Source of the DNA: Arthrobacter burdickii
Lineage (GTDB): Bacteria; Actinomycetota; Actinomycetes; Actinomycetales; Micrococcaceae
Reading direction: 5' to 3'
Length of the DNA stretch: 64,000 nucleotides
NCBI RefSeq assembly: GCF_030433645.1
Contig: NZ_JAROCG010000001.1
Coordinates: 1,984,001 to 2,048,000, forward strand
In this document: one piece after another, positions 1-9,114 of the stretch
Layout of the letters: each line of letters starts with the position of its first letter
Numbering within the stretch: position 1 is the stretch's first letter
Made by a program: the position numbers and the translations under genes
Notes under the pieces: generated by a model
Database searches by the model: none
Seen by the model: the letters and a program-made list of their open reading frames with translations, nothing else
Told to the model about the DNA's origin: nothing

Positions 1-860
1 TCCCCCTGGTGTCGCTCGCCGTGTCCCTGCTCGCGGGTGCCGGGATGATCCACCTCCTGCGTCGCGGGGACCAGCGGTGGCTGCTGGTGAGCTTCGCGCT
101 GGTCGGGTACCTCTACGTCGTCGACGCCGGGCTGGAGCGGGGACTCTGGCGCGCCATGCTCACCGGGATCTGGTATGCGGACACGAACCGCCTCGCGGCA
201 TTGCTGCCGATGTTCGGCGTCGTGTTCGGTGCGATCGGGACAGGTGCCGTGCTGGCCTGGCTGGGCGACGTCGTGCGGCGCACATCCGTCGGTACGCCGC
301 TCGCGCGCGGAGTCCGTTCGCGGCCCGCCCTGGTGCGCGGGGCTGCGTCGCTGGTGGGACTGGGAGTCGTCGCCGTCCTGGTGGCCTCGGCGACCCAGAC
401 GAAGCCGCTCGACACGTATCTGGAAGGGGGAGAGCTCTACTACCTCCGGGACACTCCGACGTCCATCGTCTCCTCCGACGAGTACACCCTCCTCGAACGC
501 GCCGAGGAGACCCTTCCGGAGGATGCGGTCATCGCGGGCAACCCGTGGAACGGCAGCACCCTCGCCTTCGCGTTCACCGGGCGCAAGGTGCTCTCCTATC
601 ATCTCTTCGAGACCCAGTCGCCGGCGGTGAAGGAGGTCGCGGAGTCCCTGAACGACGCCGCCACGGACGAGGAGGCCTGCGCCGCCATCCGTGAGACGGG
701 CGTGTCCTACGTCCTCGACTTCGGTACCCAGTACCTCGTCGAGAACGGGGCGTCCCGGTTGTTCCCCGGGTTCGACGACCTCGAGGACTCCGACGCGGTG
801 CGGCTCATCGACGAGCAGGGCGAAGCGAAGCTCTACGAGGTCACCGTCTGCCAGGACTAG
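1..860 (+). CDS. Membrane protein, C-terminal part (DUF6541-like)
   Basis: The 5' end lies outside the window, so only the C-terminal portion is visible (open from the first bases to the stop at 858-860). The visible part has hydrophobic segments in the first 45 residues and again around residues 65-80 and 110-125. A soluble tail of about 150 residues follows, containing a GNPWNGS stretch. This layout matches large multi-pass proteins found beside actinobacterial glycosyltransferase clusters (DUF6541-like); that assignment is by resemblance only. It precedes polysaccharide genes on the opposite strand, so a role in envelope glycan export or transfer is inference. Confidence 0.6.
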   Translation, partial: PLVSLAVSLLAGAGMIHLLRRGDQRWLLVSFALVGYLYVVDAGLERGLWRAMLTGIWYADTNRLAALLPMFGVVFGAIGTGAVLAWLGDVVRRTSVGTPLARGVRSRPALVRGAASLVGLGVVAVLVASATQTKPLDTYLEGGELYYLRDTPTSIVSSDEYTLLERAEETLPEDAVIAGNPWNGSTLAFAFTGRKVLSYHLFETQSPAVKEVAESLNDAATDEEACAAIRETGVSYVLDFGTQYLVENGASRLFPGFDDLEDSDAVRLIDEQGEAKLYEVTVCQD

Positions 861-912
861 GCCTGCCGGGGTCGAAGGCTGCCGGATCGAGGGCGGCGAG
901 CGCCGCGGGCGG

Positions 913-1785
913 TCAGTTGGACGACGTCGCGAGCAGGGACAGCAGATAGGATCCGTAGCCGCTCTTCACGAGCGGCGTAGCGATCGCCTCGAGTTCGGCA
1001 TCGTCCAGGAAACCCTGCCGCCACGCGATCTCCTCGGGGGCTCCGATCTTCAGCCCTTGCCGATGCTCCACCGTCCGGATGAAGTTCGATGCGTCACTCA
1101 GGGAATCGAACGTACCGGTGTCGAGCCAGGCGGTGCCGCGGGGGAGAATGTCCACCTGCAGCTTCCCGGCCTCCAGGTACACGCGGTTGATGTCCGTGAT
1201 CTCCAGTTCCCCGCGGGGTGAGGGCTTGAGAGCGCCGGCTATCTCCACCACGTGGTTGTCGTAGAAGTACAGGCCGGGCACGGCGTAATTGCTCTTCGGG
1301 TGGGCCGGCTTCTCCTCGAGGGAGAGGGCCTTTCCCGTCTCGTCGAACTCGACGACTCCGTAGGCCGAAGGGTCGGCGACCCAATAGCCGAACACGGCTC
1401 CGCCGTCCACCTGCGCGAAACGACGCAGCTGCGTTCCCATGCCCTGCCCGTAGAAGATGTTGTCCCCCAGGACGAGGGCCACGGAATCATCCCCGATGTG
1501 GTCCGCGCCGAGGATGAACGCCTGGGCGAGACCGTCGGGGGAGGGCTGCTGGACGTAGGTGAGGGAGACACCGAACCTGCTCCCGTCGCCCAGCAGGCGC
1601 CGGAACTGGTCCGCATCCTGCGGCGTCGTGATGATGAGGATGTCCCTGATGCCCGCAAGGATGAGCGTGGACAGCGGATAATAGATCATCGGCTTGTCGT
1701 ACACGGGTACAAGCTGTTTGCTGATTCCCAGGGTGATCGGGTGCAGTCTGGATCCGGTACCCCCGGCAAGGATGATTCCACGCAT
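913..1785 (-). CDS. rmlA: Glucose-1-phosphate thymidylyltransferase
   Basis: Catalyses dTTP + glucose-1-phosphate to dTDP-glucose, the first step of dTDP-rhamnose synthesis, in the cytosol. The N-terminus shows the nucleotidyltransferase signature GGTGSRLHP followed by [17 protein letters not shown], and [11 protein letters not shown] and the [11 protein letters not shown] motif lie further on. The 290-residue length is normal for RmlA. The ATG at 1785 is chosen because the MRGIILAGG start is the family's usual N-terminus; the open frame extends upstream without homology. No rmlB/C/D neighbours are in view; the acyltransferase at 1901 diverges from it across about 115 bp, a likely shared promoter region. 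Confidence 0.95.
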   Translation of the reverse strand: MRGIILAGGTGSRLHPITLGISKQLVPVYDKPMIYYPLSTLILAGIRDILIITTPQDADQFRRLLGDGSRFGVSLTYVQQPSPDGLAQAFILGADHIGDDSVALVLGDNIFYGQGMGTQLRRFAQVDGGAVFGYWVADPSAYGVVEFDETGKALSLEEKPAHPKSNYAVPGLYFYDNHVVEIAGALKPSPRGELEITDINRVYLEAGKLQVDILPRGTAWLDTGTFDSLSDASNFIRTVEHRQGLKIGAPEEIAWRQGFLDDAELEAIATPLVKSGYGSYLLSLLATSSN

Positions 1786-1900
1786 ACTGCGAATTATTGC
1801 CCGGCGGCACTGCGGCGCCAAATCGCTCCAGCGGCCGCGCGAGGGCTCCGGGGTAGGATGACTGGGTTGCCCTAGTGTCGGTCGTGCTGATGGAGAGATT

Positions 1901-3217
1901 GTGCCACGGAGGAAAAACCCGTCCGGACTGTGGTTCGGCCGACCATTCGATACCCGGAACAACAGCCTGAACCTGATCCGCCTGGTGCTTGCGCTGGCAG
2001 TGCTCGTGCATCACAGCTGGCCCCTGTCAGGACGCCCCGAGGAACCCGCCTTCGCCGGGGACACCCTCGGAGGGTGGGCCGTGGCGGGCTTCTTCGTCAT
2101 CAGCGGCTACCTCATCGCCGCAAGCCGGTTCAGCCACTCCCTGGGGGAGTACCTGGTGCACCGCGTCGCCCGCATCATGCCGGCCTTCATCGTCTGCCTC
2201 GTCGTCGTCGCGGGCTTCTTCGCCCCGCTCGGGTATCTCGCCGCCAAGGGCAGCCTCGACGGCTTCTTCACGACAGGTACGACGCCGTTCAACTACGTCT
2301 TCTCGAACCTCGGGCTGAAGATGCTGAGATACGACGTGGCAGGAACCCCTGCCGGCGTCCCCTACCCGGGCGCGTGGAACGGCTCACTGTGGAGCCTCTA
2401 CTACGAGTTCTACTGCTACGCGATCCTCGCCTTCCTGGGGATCTTCGCGATCATCCGCAAGTCTCCCTGGCCCCTGACCATCCTCTTCGTCGCCAGCGTG
2501 ATCGCCCACGCGTCGATCGAGGATGTCGCTCCCTACACCCAGGGGAACTTCGACTTCGACCTGCTGTTCCGCCTGCTGCCCTTCTTCCTCGGCGGAGCCG
2601 TCGTCCTGGCATGGAAGGACCGGATCGGCATCCACTGGCTCCCGGGGGCCGCCTCCGCCGTGGCCGCCGTGGTGGTCACGGCCCTGGTGCCGGGCTGGGG
2701 CGGCGCCGCGTCGGCTGTCTTCATCGCGTACGCCACCCTCTGGATCTCGACGCTGCTGCCCTCGCCGATGCTGATCCGGAAGAACGACGTCTCCTACGGC
2801 GTCTACATCTACGCCTTCCCGATCCAGCAGCTGCTCGCGGTGCACGGGGTCCATGAGCGGGGGCTCGTCGTGTACATGCTCGTGGCCGCTGTCCTCACGG
2901 TCGCGGCGGGTATCGCCAGCTGGCTGCTCGTCGAGCGGCCCGTGATGCGCGCCGTTCGCCGGCACGGGAAGAAACCGGCTCTCGCACCCGTGGCCGTTGC
3001 TGCACCGGAGAGAACAGCACCGGCCGATGAAACCGCGTCAGCGGAAACAGCGCCGGTCGAGGGGGTCGAGCCGGTCGGGGGAACTGCGCCGGCTGAGGAG
3101 AACGTGCCGGTCGGGGGAACTGCGGCGGCCGGGGAGACGACGTCACCGGGGCTGCAGGGGGACCCGCTCGTCCCGCAGCGGTCCTCGATCGTCGGGACCC
3201 GAGCGACAGGCACATAG
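1901..3217 (+). CDS. Acyltransferase-3 family membrane protein
   Basis: OafA/YrhL-type O-acyltransferase expected to transfer acyl groups onto surface carbohydrates at the membrane. It has about ten hydrophobic segments, an early LVHHSWP motif carrying the family's active-site-type histidines (residues about 36-42), and SLYYEFYCY in the middle. The GTG start at 1901 follows a GGAGAG ribosome-binding sequence. After the last membrane segment a tail of about 80 residues is rich in alanine, proline, threonine and glutamate, with repeated TAPxE/VPVGGTA-like units; it is probably disordered and unusual for the family. The substrate is unknown. Confidence 0.85.
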   Translation: MPRRKNPSGLWFGRPFDTRNNSLNLIRLVLALAVLVHHSWPLSGRPEEPAFAGDTLGGWAVAGFFVISGYLIAASRFSHSLGEYLVHRVARIMPAFIVCLVVVAGFFAPLGYLAAKGSLDGFFTTGTTPFNYVFSNLGLKMLRYDVAGTPAGVPYPGAWNGSLWSLYYEFYCYAILAFLGIFAIIRKSPWPLTILFVASVIAHASIEDVAPYTQGNFDFDLLFRLLPFFLGGAVVLAWKDRIGIHWLPGAASAVAAVVVTALVPGWGGAASAVFIAYATLWISTLLPSPMLIRKNDVSYGVYIYAFPIQQLLAVHGVHERGLVVYMLVAAVLTVAAGIASWLLVERPVMRAVRRHGKKPALAPVAVAAPERTAPADETASAETAPVEGVEPVGGTAPAEENVPVGGTAAAGETTSPGLQGDPLVPQRSSIVGTRATGT

Positions 3218-3275
3218 CGCGTCCTGCGGAGCTTCGGCTGCCGGCAGGTCGGCGTCGTCCCGGACGACGGAGAGA

Positions 3276-3330
3276 CCCGGAACAGCGGAAAGGCCCGGAA
3301 CAGCAGGAAAGCCCCGGAACAGCAGGAAAG
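3276..3330. repeat. Short tandem repeat, three 18-19 bp units
   Basis: Three consecutive copies of a CCGGAACAGC-plus-GGAAAG unit (starting near 3276, 3294 and 3312) run directly into the left arm of the terminator hairpin at 3325-3360. The third copy shares its GGAAAG with that arm, so the array may have arisen by slippage next to the hairpin. Confidence 0.75.
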
Positions 3331-3360
3331 CCCCCGCGCTCTACTACGCGGAGGCTTTCC
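3325..3360. terminator. Bidirectional terminator between convergent genes
   Basis: A 14-base arm beginning GGAAAGCCCCCGCG pairs with CGCGGAGGCTTTCC (one mismatch) around an 8-base loop. It lies between the convergent acyltransferase and epimerase genes and could serve both. Confidence 0.8.
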
Positions 3361-3390
3361 TCGAGGGCCCTGCCCTCGTTGCCGTACAGG

Positions 3391-4488
3391 TCAGGCGGGC
3401 TGGACGTTGGCCTGGGAATCGATCCACTGGGCGAGCCGGGAGATGCCCTGCTCCAGGTTGTACTGCGGGGTCCAGCCGAGCACCTCGTTGGCCGCGCTGA
3501 CGTCGGCCCAGGCGTGCCGCACGTCGCCCTGCCGGTACTGGCCGGTGACGTGGGGTTGCGGGGCGCCGTAGTACCCGGCGATGATCGCCGCCGCGGTTCC
3601 GATCGTCTGGAACTCACCGGAGCCGATATCGAGGGGCGTGTCGCTGACGGTCGGGGAGGTGGCTGCGGCCACGAGGGCCGAGGCGACGTCGTCGATCAGG
3701 ATGAAGTCGCGGCGGACCTCTCCGTCCTCGTACAGGGGGATGGAGGTGCCGGACTTCGCCATCCTGCAGAACAGCGACATGATGCCGGTGTAGGGATTGA
3801 TGAGCGACTGGCCCGGCCCGTAGACGTTCTGGAGCCGGAGGACGGCCGTCTCGACACCGTAGGACTTGCCCCACGCCACGAGGATGTTCTCCTGGGCGAG
3901 CTTGGTGGCCCCGTACACGCTCACCGGGGCGGGGAAGACGTCAGAGGCCTTCATCGCAGTGGGCTCGGCGTCGGGGAAGTCCCACTGGGCCTGGTCGAGC
4001 GTCGCGCTGGTGCGCTGGCCCGGGTAGAAGAGTGCGTCCGCTCCCGTGCGCCGCCAGGCGCCCTCCCCGTACACGGCGCGGCTGCTCGAGAGCACGATGC
4101 GGCGCGGCAGCTTCTTGTGCCGGTTGAGCGCATCGAGCATCTGCGAGGTGCCGACGACGTTGGTCATCGTGTGCCGCGTCGACTCCTCGAGGGACTGCCC
4201 CGTGCCGGTCTCGGCGGCCAGGTGGATGATCACGTCGGGAGTCACCGTGGCAAGGACGCTGTCCCAGACCTCGGCGTCGGTGATGTCGCCGCGGACCAGC
4301 TCCGCCGATGCGTGGAGTTCCGCCGGCCGCTCACCCGTGGCGTGGATCTGGGGGTGCAGGTTGTCCACGACGACGACGCGGCCGAAGGAGGCCGCCAGGC
4401 CGCTGGAGATGGCGGTTCCGATGAAACCGGCTCCGCCGGTGACGAGGACTGTCTGTTCCGGCTCGCCGGAACGTGGGGGGTGGGTCAT
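3391..4488 (-). CDS. NAD-dependent epimerase/dehydratase
   Basis: Extended short-chain dehydrogenase acting on a nucleotide sugar. The Rossmann motif GGAGFIG lies near residues 18-24, a catalytic serine region SSSRAVYG near 150, and the YGATK catalytic Tyr-Lys pair near 207. The 365-residue length fits UDP-glucose epimerase-like enzymes, with a lengthened middle region between serine and tyrosine. It is followed downstream on the same strand by no other gene, but upstream lie glycosyltransferase genes on the same strand, so it likely supplies a sugar for the same glycan. Exact substrate not determinable from sequence. Confidence 0.88.
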   Translation of the reverse strand: MTHPPRSGEPEQTVLVTGGAGFIGTAISSGLAASFGRVVVVDNLHPQIHATGERPAELHASAELVRGDITDAEVWDSVLATVTPDVIIHLAAETGTGQSLEESTRHTMTNVVGTSQMLDALNRHKKLPRRIVLSSSRAVYGEGAWRRTGADALFYPGQRTSATLDQAQWDFPDAEPTAMKASDVFPAPVSVYGATKLAQENILVAWGKSYGVETAVLRLQNVYGPGQSLINPYTGIMSLFCRMAKSGTSIPLYEDGEVRRDFILIDDVASALVAAATSPTVSDTPLDIGSGEFQTIGTAAAIIAGYYGAPQPHVTGQYRQGDVRHAWADVSAANEVLGWTPQYNLEQGISRLAQWIDSQANVQPA

Positions 4489-4510
4489 GTGAGCCTTCCT
4501 GAAGGGGCCG

Positions 4511-5398
4511 TTAGAGGCCGAAGATGTGGCGCGCGAGCGCCTTCGCTGCGGTGTGGTTGCGGCTGAGGAGGGCGCCGGGCAGCAGGGTCGCAGCGTGGGC
4601 CCGGGAGGTGAGGCGGAGCCGGGCGGCGCGTTCGGCGCGCTTCCAGTCGAGTTCCTTCGCCTGGCCGGCAGCGAGGCTGAAGTACTCGCGCTCCCCGGCG
4701 AACCGGGAGCCGTCGACGAGCTTGGAGGACGAGGCGCTGGCGGAGTGGCGCCGGTAGGAGAAGCACAGCGTGGGCTCGATGAGCAGCTGGTCCCCCTTGT
4801 AGATCATGTCCATGACCAGGGCGAGGTCCTGGATGATGGGGAAGCCCTCGCGGAAGTCGACCTCGCGGATCTTGGCGGTGCGGAAAGCGAGGGAGGGCCA
4901 GTACAACCAGTCGCCGTGCATCAGGTTCGCCGCGATGGCCTCACCCGAGACGAGCTGGAGTCCGGTACCGCGCGGGCGGACCAGCTTCTGCTTGGCCGTG
5001 TCGGCGAGGGTCGTCACGACGGTGCCCGCCTCGTCGATGATCTGCACGCCCGGCTGGATGATCGCTGCTTCGGGGAACCGGCGGTGCGCGGCGAGGATCG
5101 TGTCGACATAGTTCGGCAGGAGGACGTCGTCGCAGCCGAGGATCGTCATCAGCTCCTCCGTCGCCAGCGAGACGCAGGTCCGGTAGTTCGCGGTGATGCC
5201 CTCGTTCTGCTCCTTGCGGATGTAGGTGATCCGCTCGTCATCGATCCCGTCGAAGTATTCCTTCACCGTGAGGTCGGGATAGGCATCGTCGACGACGGTC
5301 AGGCGCCAGTCGCCGGAGTCCTGCGCCAGGACACTCCGGACGGTCTCCTTGAGATAGCCGGGATCTCCCCAGTAGGGGATGAAAATGTCCAGTGGCAT
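4511..5398 (-). CDS. Family 2 glycosyltransferase
   Basis: GT-A fold transferase of 295 residues that probably adds one sugar to a surface glycan at the cytosolic membrane face. The N-terminus DIFIPYWGDPGYLKETVRS, the VVDDAYPD nucleotide-binding aspartates and a GCDD segment (the DXD-equivalent) near residue 88 are typical. It ends 22 bp before the epimerase gene, on the same strand, suggesting co-transcription. No membrane segments. Donor and acceptor unknown. Confidence 0.88.
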   Translation of the reverse strand: MPLDIFIPYWGDPGYLKETVRSVLAQDSGDWRLTVVDDAYPDLTVKEYFDGIDDERITYIRKEQNEGITANYRTCVSLATEELMTILGCDDVLLPNYVDTILAAHRRFPEAAIIQPGVQIIDEAGTVVTTLADTAKQKLVRPRGTGLQLVSGEAIAANLMHGDWLYWPSLAFRTAKIREVDFREGFPIIQDLALVMDMIYKGDQLLIEPTLCFSYRRHSASASSSKLVDGSRFAGEREYFSLAAGQAKELDWKRAERAARLRLTSRAHAATLLPGALLSRNHTAAKALARHIFGL

Positions 5399-5454
5399 GG
5401 GTAGGCAGGCCTTCCGTGGTGGGTGGGCGGAGGGTTCCGCCGGTCATCGTGATG

Positions 5455-5949
5455 TCAGGGGTGTTTTTGCTTCTGCGGAGGGTGCGCGGCGGATGCGCCC
5501 TTCCCTCCTGGAGATCCATGCTCCGGGACTGCAGATCCGTGGTCCGGGACGCGGTTCTTCGCCGGTGCGGCGAGGGTCCCGGCGGCTCCCTTGTCGGAAG
5601 GCAGGGCGCGCTCAGGGGCAAGGGCCTCGAGCTGGGCCCGCAGGATCGCCACTTCCTCGGCGAGGGCCCGTGTCTCGTCCTCGACCGAGGAGATTTCGAC
5701 GGAGAGGTGCAGCAGCACGCCGAGCACGAAGAGGATTCCGAGGGCGAACAGCAGGTTCGACGGGACCTCGACGCCCACGGTTTCCGCGGCGATGGCCAGC
5801 AGCTGGGGGAATGCGCCGAGCACCACGGTCGCTGCGCCCACGATCAGCCAGAGGGCGGCGTACTTCTCCCGGATCTTCTTCCGCCGCAGGAGGTCGAGGA
5901 TGACCGCGACGATGATGATGGCCAGCACGAAGGCGGCGATGGTTTCCAA
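5455..5949 (-). CDS. DUF2304 membrane protein
   Basis: 164 residues with three N-terminal hydrophobic segments (about residues 2-18, 35-52, 64-80), then a coiled-coil-like acidic stretch and a Pro/Gly-rich tail. This is the layout of DUF2304 proteins, which are regularly encoded next to a DPM1-like glycosyltransferase in actinobacterial polysaccharide clusters. The adjoining gene upstream (5953-6690) is exactly such a transferase, with a 3-bp gap, so the two are probably translated together and may interact. Function not established. Confidence 0.82.
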   Translation of the reverse strand: METIAAFVLAIIIVAVILDLLRRKKIREKYAALWLIVGAATVVLGAFPQLLAIAAETVGVEVPSNLLFALGILFVLGVLLHLSVEISSVEDETRALAEEVAILRAQLEALAPERALPSDKGAAGTLAAPAKNRVPDHGSAVPEHGSPGGKGASAAHPPQKQKHP

Positions 5950-5952
5950 GAG

Positions 5953-6690
5953 TCAGGCTCCCATGAGGTGAACTGGGCCGGATTTCCTGCGTGTCAGGGC
6001 GAACAGCAGGGCGAAGACGGAGCGGCCGAGGTAGATGGCCGCCTTGGTCGGATTGTGGCTGGGAGTGCCGCCCTGGCGGACGCGCATCTCCACGGGGACC
6101 TGGACCACCCGGCAGCCCGACTTGATGGCGACGACCAGCGAATCGATGGTGTCGCCGAGGTACTCGGCCGGGTAGTGGTCCAGGTACTGGGCGATCGCCC
6201 GGGTGTTGGCGGCCCGGAAACCGCTGGTCACGTCCGTCAGGCGCGTCCTGGCCAGGGCCGAGATGACCCCCGCGAGGAACTGCATGGCCCATTTGCGAGG
6301 CCCGGAGACCCGGTATTCGCCGCGTTCGGCGAAGCGCGCACCGATGGAGATGTCGGCGTTCTCCAGCCCGCGGAGTACCCGCTCGATATCACGGGGGTCG
6401 TGCTGGCCGTCGGCGTCCACCTGGACGACGGCGTCGTAGCCGGTGCGGGCGGCGTACTTGAAGCCGGCCCGCATGGCTCCGCCGACACCGAGGTTGAAGG
6501 GCAGCCGCAGGACGGTGGCGCCGGCGGCCTCCGCCTCCGCCGCGGTCCCGTCCGTAGATCCGTCGTCGACGACGAGCACGTCGTACTGCTGCTCCATGGC
6601 GAGCGTTTCACGGACCGTGTTGCCTACGGTCTGGGCCTCGTTCCACGCGGGCATGATGACGAGGGCGCGGGAATAGGGCGCTTTGGGCAT
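5953..6690 (-). CDS. DPM1-like family 2 glycosyltransferase
   Basis: 245-residue GT2 enzyme resembling polyprenyl-phosphate mannosyl/glucosyltransferases, which charge a lipid carrier at the inner membrane face. Motifs: VIMPAWNEAQT at the N-terminus, DVLVVDDGSTDGT, then VQVDADGQHDP carrying the DXD metal-binding aspartates, and DVTSGFRA further on. No C-terminal membrane segments, so the adjacent DUF2304 protein may anchor it. ATG at 6690 gives a standard N-terminus. Sugar specificity unknown. Confidence 0.9.
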   Translation of the reverse strand: MPKAPYSRALVIMPAWNEAQTVGNTVRETLAMEQQYDVLVVDDGSTDGTAAEAEAAGATVLRLPFNLGVGGAMRAGFKYAARTGYDAVVQVDADGQHDPRDIERVLRGLENADISIGARFAERGEYRVSGPRKWAMQFLAGVISALARTRLTDVTSGFRAANTRAIAQYLDHYPAEYLGDTIDSLVVAIKSGCRVVQVPVEMRVRQGGTPSHNPTKAAIYLGRSVFALLFALTRRKSGPVHLMGA

Positions 6691-6748
6691 GACCTCTAAT
6701 CTACCCCACCGCGGCGCGCGTACCCGGCTGGTCGGGTGTGCGCTCCGT

Positions 6749-7741
6749 CTACTCCGCGCCGTAGGAACGCCGCGCGTAGCGCCGGTATACCGCCCCGAAC
6801 AGCGCGGGCGCCACCTTGAGGAGTATCCCCGCCGCGGCGAGGTCGGGACGCGCCCTGGCGCAGCCGGCCAGGCGGCCGAGCGTCAGGTCAGCGCCGTACT
6901 GCCGGAGGTCGAGTCTCCCCGTCGCGGTGGAGCCGGACGTCGCGGCGCTCTGTGCCGTCAGGAGCGTCAGGAGCGTCAAAGTCGCCTGGTACGGCGCCTG
7001 GAACCGGCCGTGCCGGAAGGCGGCGTCGAGATGGAGATCGAGGTACGAGAGGGCCCGCCCTACGTCGTCCCTGGACGGCACACGGCCCCAGGTGAGGGAG
7101 CCTGCGGAGATCCGGTAGCGGTAGAGGGGGCGCTGCAGAACGACGACGTGCCGGGCCCTGGGGTAGAGGGCGAGGTTCACCACCATGTCCTCGAACCGCT
7201 TGAGGCCTTCCGGGTAGCGGAGGCCGTCGAACAGGCTCCGGCGGTACAGCTTGTCCCAGGGGAACGGCGTGATGCGGTCCGCCAGTGCCGCGCGCAGTGC
7301 CGTGCGCCCATCCATCCGTCCGGCGTCGCGGCTCGCTCGTGGGCGATCCTCGGAACCGTCGACGGAGACGACGTGGCCGCACACCACGATGTCGGTATCC
7401 GCGTCGCAGGCGCTCGTCAGCGCCTCGAGGTAGTCGGGTAACAACTCGTCGTCGGCGTCGAGGAAGGCGACGAACTCACCAGCCGCCGCGTCGAGGCCCG
7501 TGTTCCTGGCGGCGGAGCTGCCGCGGTTCTCCGGCGAGTCGATGACGCGCACCGGCCTGTCCGGGACGCTCGCTGCGACGGCCCGGGCGCGCCGGGCGGA
7601 GTCGTCGGTCGAGGCATCGTCGACGACCAGCAGTTCCCAGTTCCCGTAGCTCTGGGCGAGCACGCTGGCAAGCGCGCGGTCGATCGTCGAGGCACTGTTG
7701 TAGACGGGCACGATCACGCTGACGAGGGGTCCGGCTGTCAC
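6749..7741 (-). CDS. Family 2 glycosyltransferase
   Basis: 330-residue GT2 protein. The N-terminus SVIVPVYNSASTIDRAL, ELLVVDDASTD and AFLDADDELLPDYLE (DXD) are diagnostic. I place the start at the GTG at 7741, which overlaps the flippase stop as GTGA, giving translational coupling; the longer upstream open frame is antisense shadow of the flippase. The C-terminal 100 residues are helical and not recognised. Likely adds a sugar to the repeat unit moved by the flippase. Confidence 0.88.
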   Translation of the reverse strand: MTAGPLVSVIVPVYNSASTIDRALASVLAQSYGNWELLVVDDASTDDSARRARAVAASVPDRPVRVIDSPENRGSSAARNTGLDAAAGEFVAFLDADDELLPDYLEALTSACDADTDIVVCGHVVSVDGSEDRPRASRDAGRMDGRTALRAALADRITPFPWDKLYRRSLFDGLRYPEGLKRFEDMVVNLALYPRARHVVVLQRPLYRYRISAGSLTWGRVPSRDDVGRALSYLDLHLDAAFRHGRFQAPYQATLTLLTLLTAQSAATSGSTATGRLDLRQYGADLTLGRLAGCARARPDLAAAGILLKVAPALFGAVYRRYARRSYGAE

Positions 7742-9054
7742 CGTCCGATACCTTCTTCCGCTGATGTCTCGGCTTTCCGGCGCCCGGTGGAGGTCAGGAG
7801 GGCCGCGAGGTGGATGAGGGCTCCTGCGACGGGGCCCAGCACCAGGCTGAGGATCACCCGCGACTCGAGTGAACCGGGCAGCAGGAGCAGGAGGAAGGTG
7901 GCCGCGGTCGCGGTCAGCCAGCCCACCGAGTAGGCGGTGTGCGCGCCCCGGGCGAGGCAGGCGGTTCCCGTCACGGTCAGTACCGCCATCAGGCACCCGG
8001 CGAAGGTCAGGGCTGCCATGGTCAGGGGCGCGACGACGTAGGCGGGTCCGAAGACCAGCATGATCCAGGGCCCGAGCAGGCCGGCCGCTACCGCCCCGAC
8101 GCCGCCGAGCGCGAGCAGCGCCGCGGCGGGAAGGGCTATGGCCCGGACGAGCGCTGTGCCCGTCACGCCGACGAAGCGTGAGATGAGCACCGACTGGAAG
8201 GCCTGGAGGGGGATCATGATCGGCGCGCGGGTGAGGGAGATCGCGAGGATGAGGGGCGCCGCGCCGGCGTACTGCTCGAGGGGCGTGGTCAGGCGCAGCA
8301 GGATGGGGAACCCGGTGATGAGAGCGGCCGTGGCCGCGGCCGAGAGCATGGCATGGCCGGTGTTGGACAGGAGGGCCGCCGTACCCACGTCTGCCCGTGC
8401 GCGGACCGCCGACCGTGACGACCGTGCGAACAGGAGGATGAGCAGCCAGGTCAGGGCACCGGCGGCACTGGCGGCTTCCAGCCCGACCCGCGTGGACACC
8501 GTGAGCACGACGACGACCACGAGGAGCAGGCGCAGCACGGCTTCGGAGGCGGCGAGCCCAGCGAACAGCGACCACCGCTGGGACCCTCCGGCCGCCCCCG
8601 CCAGGGAGCAGTGGCCGGCATAGGCGATGGAGGCCACCGCGAGGACAGCCACCAGCAGGATCGTGTCGTCGGGCAGGATCGACGGCGCCCAGAGCGGCGA
8701 GGAGGCAGCGATCAGCACGGCCCCGCCACATCCGATCAGCAATCCGAGGGGGAAGACGGCCGCACCCTGTGCTGGTCGCCCGATGTCGGTCGCCGCCGTC
8801 CGGACGGCACGGGTGAACTCGTTGATGATGCCCGCGATGACGCCGAGGATGAGGAACAGGACGGCCCAGAAGGTGAGGAACTGGGCATTCTCTTCCGGGC
8901 TGAGGGCACGCGCCGCGAGGAAGAGGATCAGGTAGCTTGCACCCGCGGCGACGACGGACGCCCCGCCTACTGCCGGCAGTCCTTTGCCCCGGGTTCGTCC
9001 GCCCTTCTCCTGTGCGGGTTCAGCCGCGGACTCGGGCGGATCACTTCGGGACAT
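7738..9054 (-). CDS. Wzx-like polysaccharide flippase
   Basis: 438-residue multi-pass protein with about twelve to fourteen hydrophobic segments, starting with a hydrophilic basic N-terminus and then AVGGASVVAAGASYLILFLAA-type helices. The pattern matches MOP-superfamily lipid-linked oligosaccharide flippases that move repeat units across the membrane. It is the most upstream gene of the minus-strand cluster 4.5-9.05 kb and overlaps the next glycosyltransferase by 4 bp. The exact cargo is unknown. Confidence 0.82.
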   Translation of the reverse strand: MSRSDPPESAAEPAQEKGGRTRGKGLPAVGGASVVAAGASYLILFLAARALSPEENAQFLTFWAVLFLILGVIAGIINEFTRAVRTAATDIGRPAQGAAVFPLGLLIGCGGAVLIAASSPLWAPSILPDDTILLVAVLAVASIAYAGHCSLAGAAGGSQRWSLFAGLAASEAVLRLLLVVVVVLTVSTRVGLEAASAAGALTWLLILLFARSSRSAVRARADVGTAALLSNTGHAMLSAAATAALITGFPILLRLTTPLEQYAGAAPLILAISLTRAPIMIPLQAFQSVLISRFVGVTGTALVRAIALPAAALLALGGVGAVAAGLLGPWIMLVFGPAYVVAPLTMAALTFAGCLMAVLTVTGTACLARGAHTAYSVGWLTATAATFLLLLLPGSLESRVILSLVLGPVAGALIHLAALLTSTGRRKAETSAEEGIGR

Positions 9055-9078
9055 AAGCCCCGATCATAGCGATGCGGT

Positions 9079-9114
9079 CAGTCCCGGGCACAATCTGATC
9101 GATGCCCGGGACTG
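9079..9114. terminator. Terminator hairpin after the GH25 gene
   Basis: A perfect 12-bp stem (CAGTCCCGGGCA pairing with TGCCCGGGACTG) with a 12-base loop lies just beyond the stop of the GH25-LGFP gene. The right arm ends exactly where the duplicated LGFP module begins. Confidence 0.8.
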
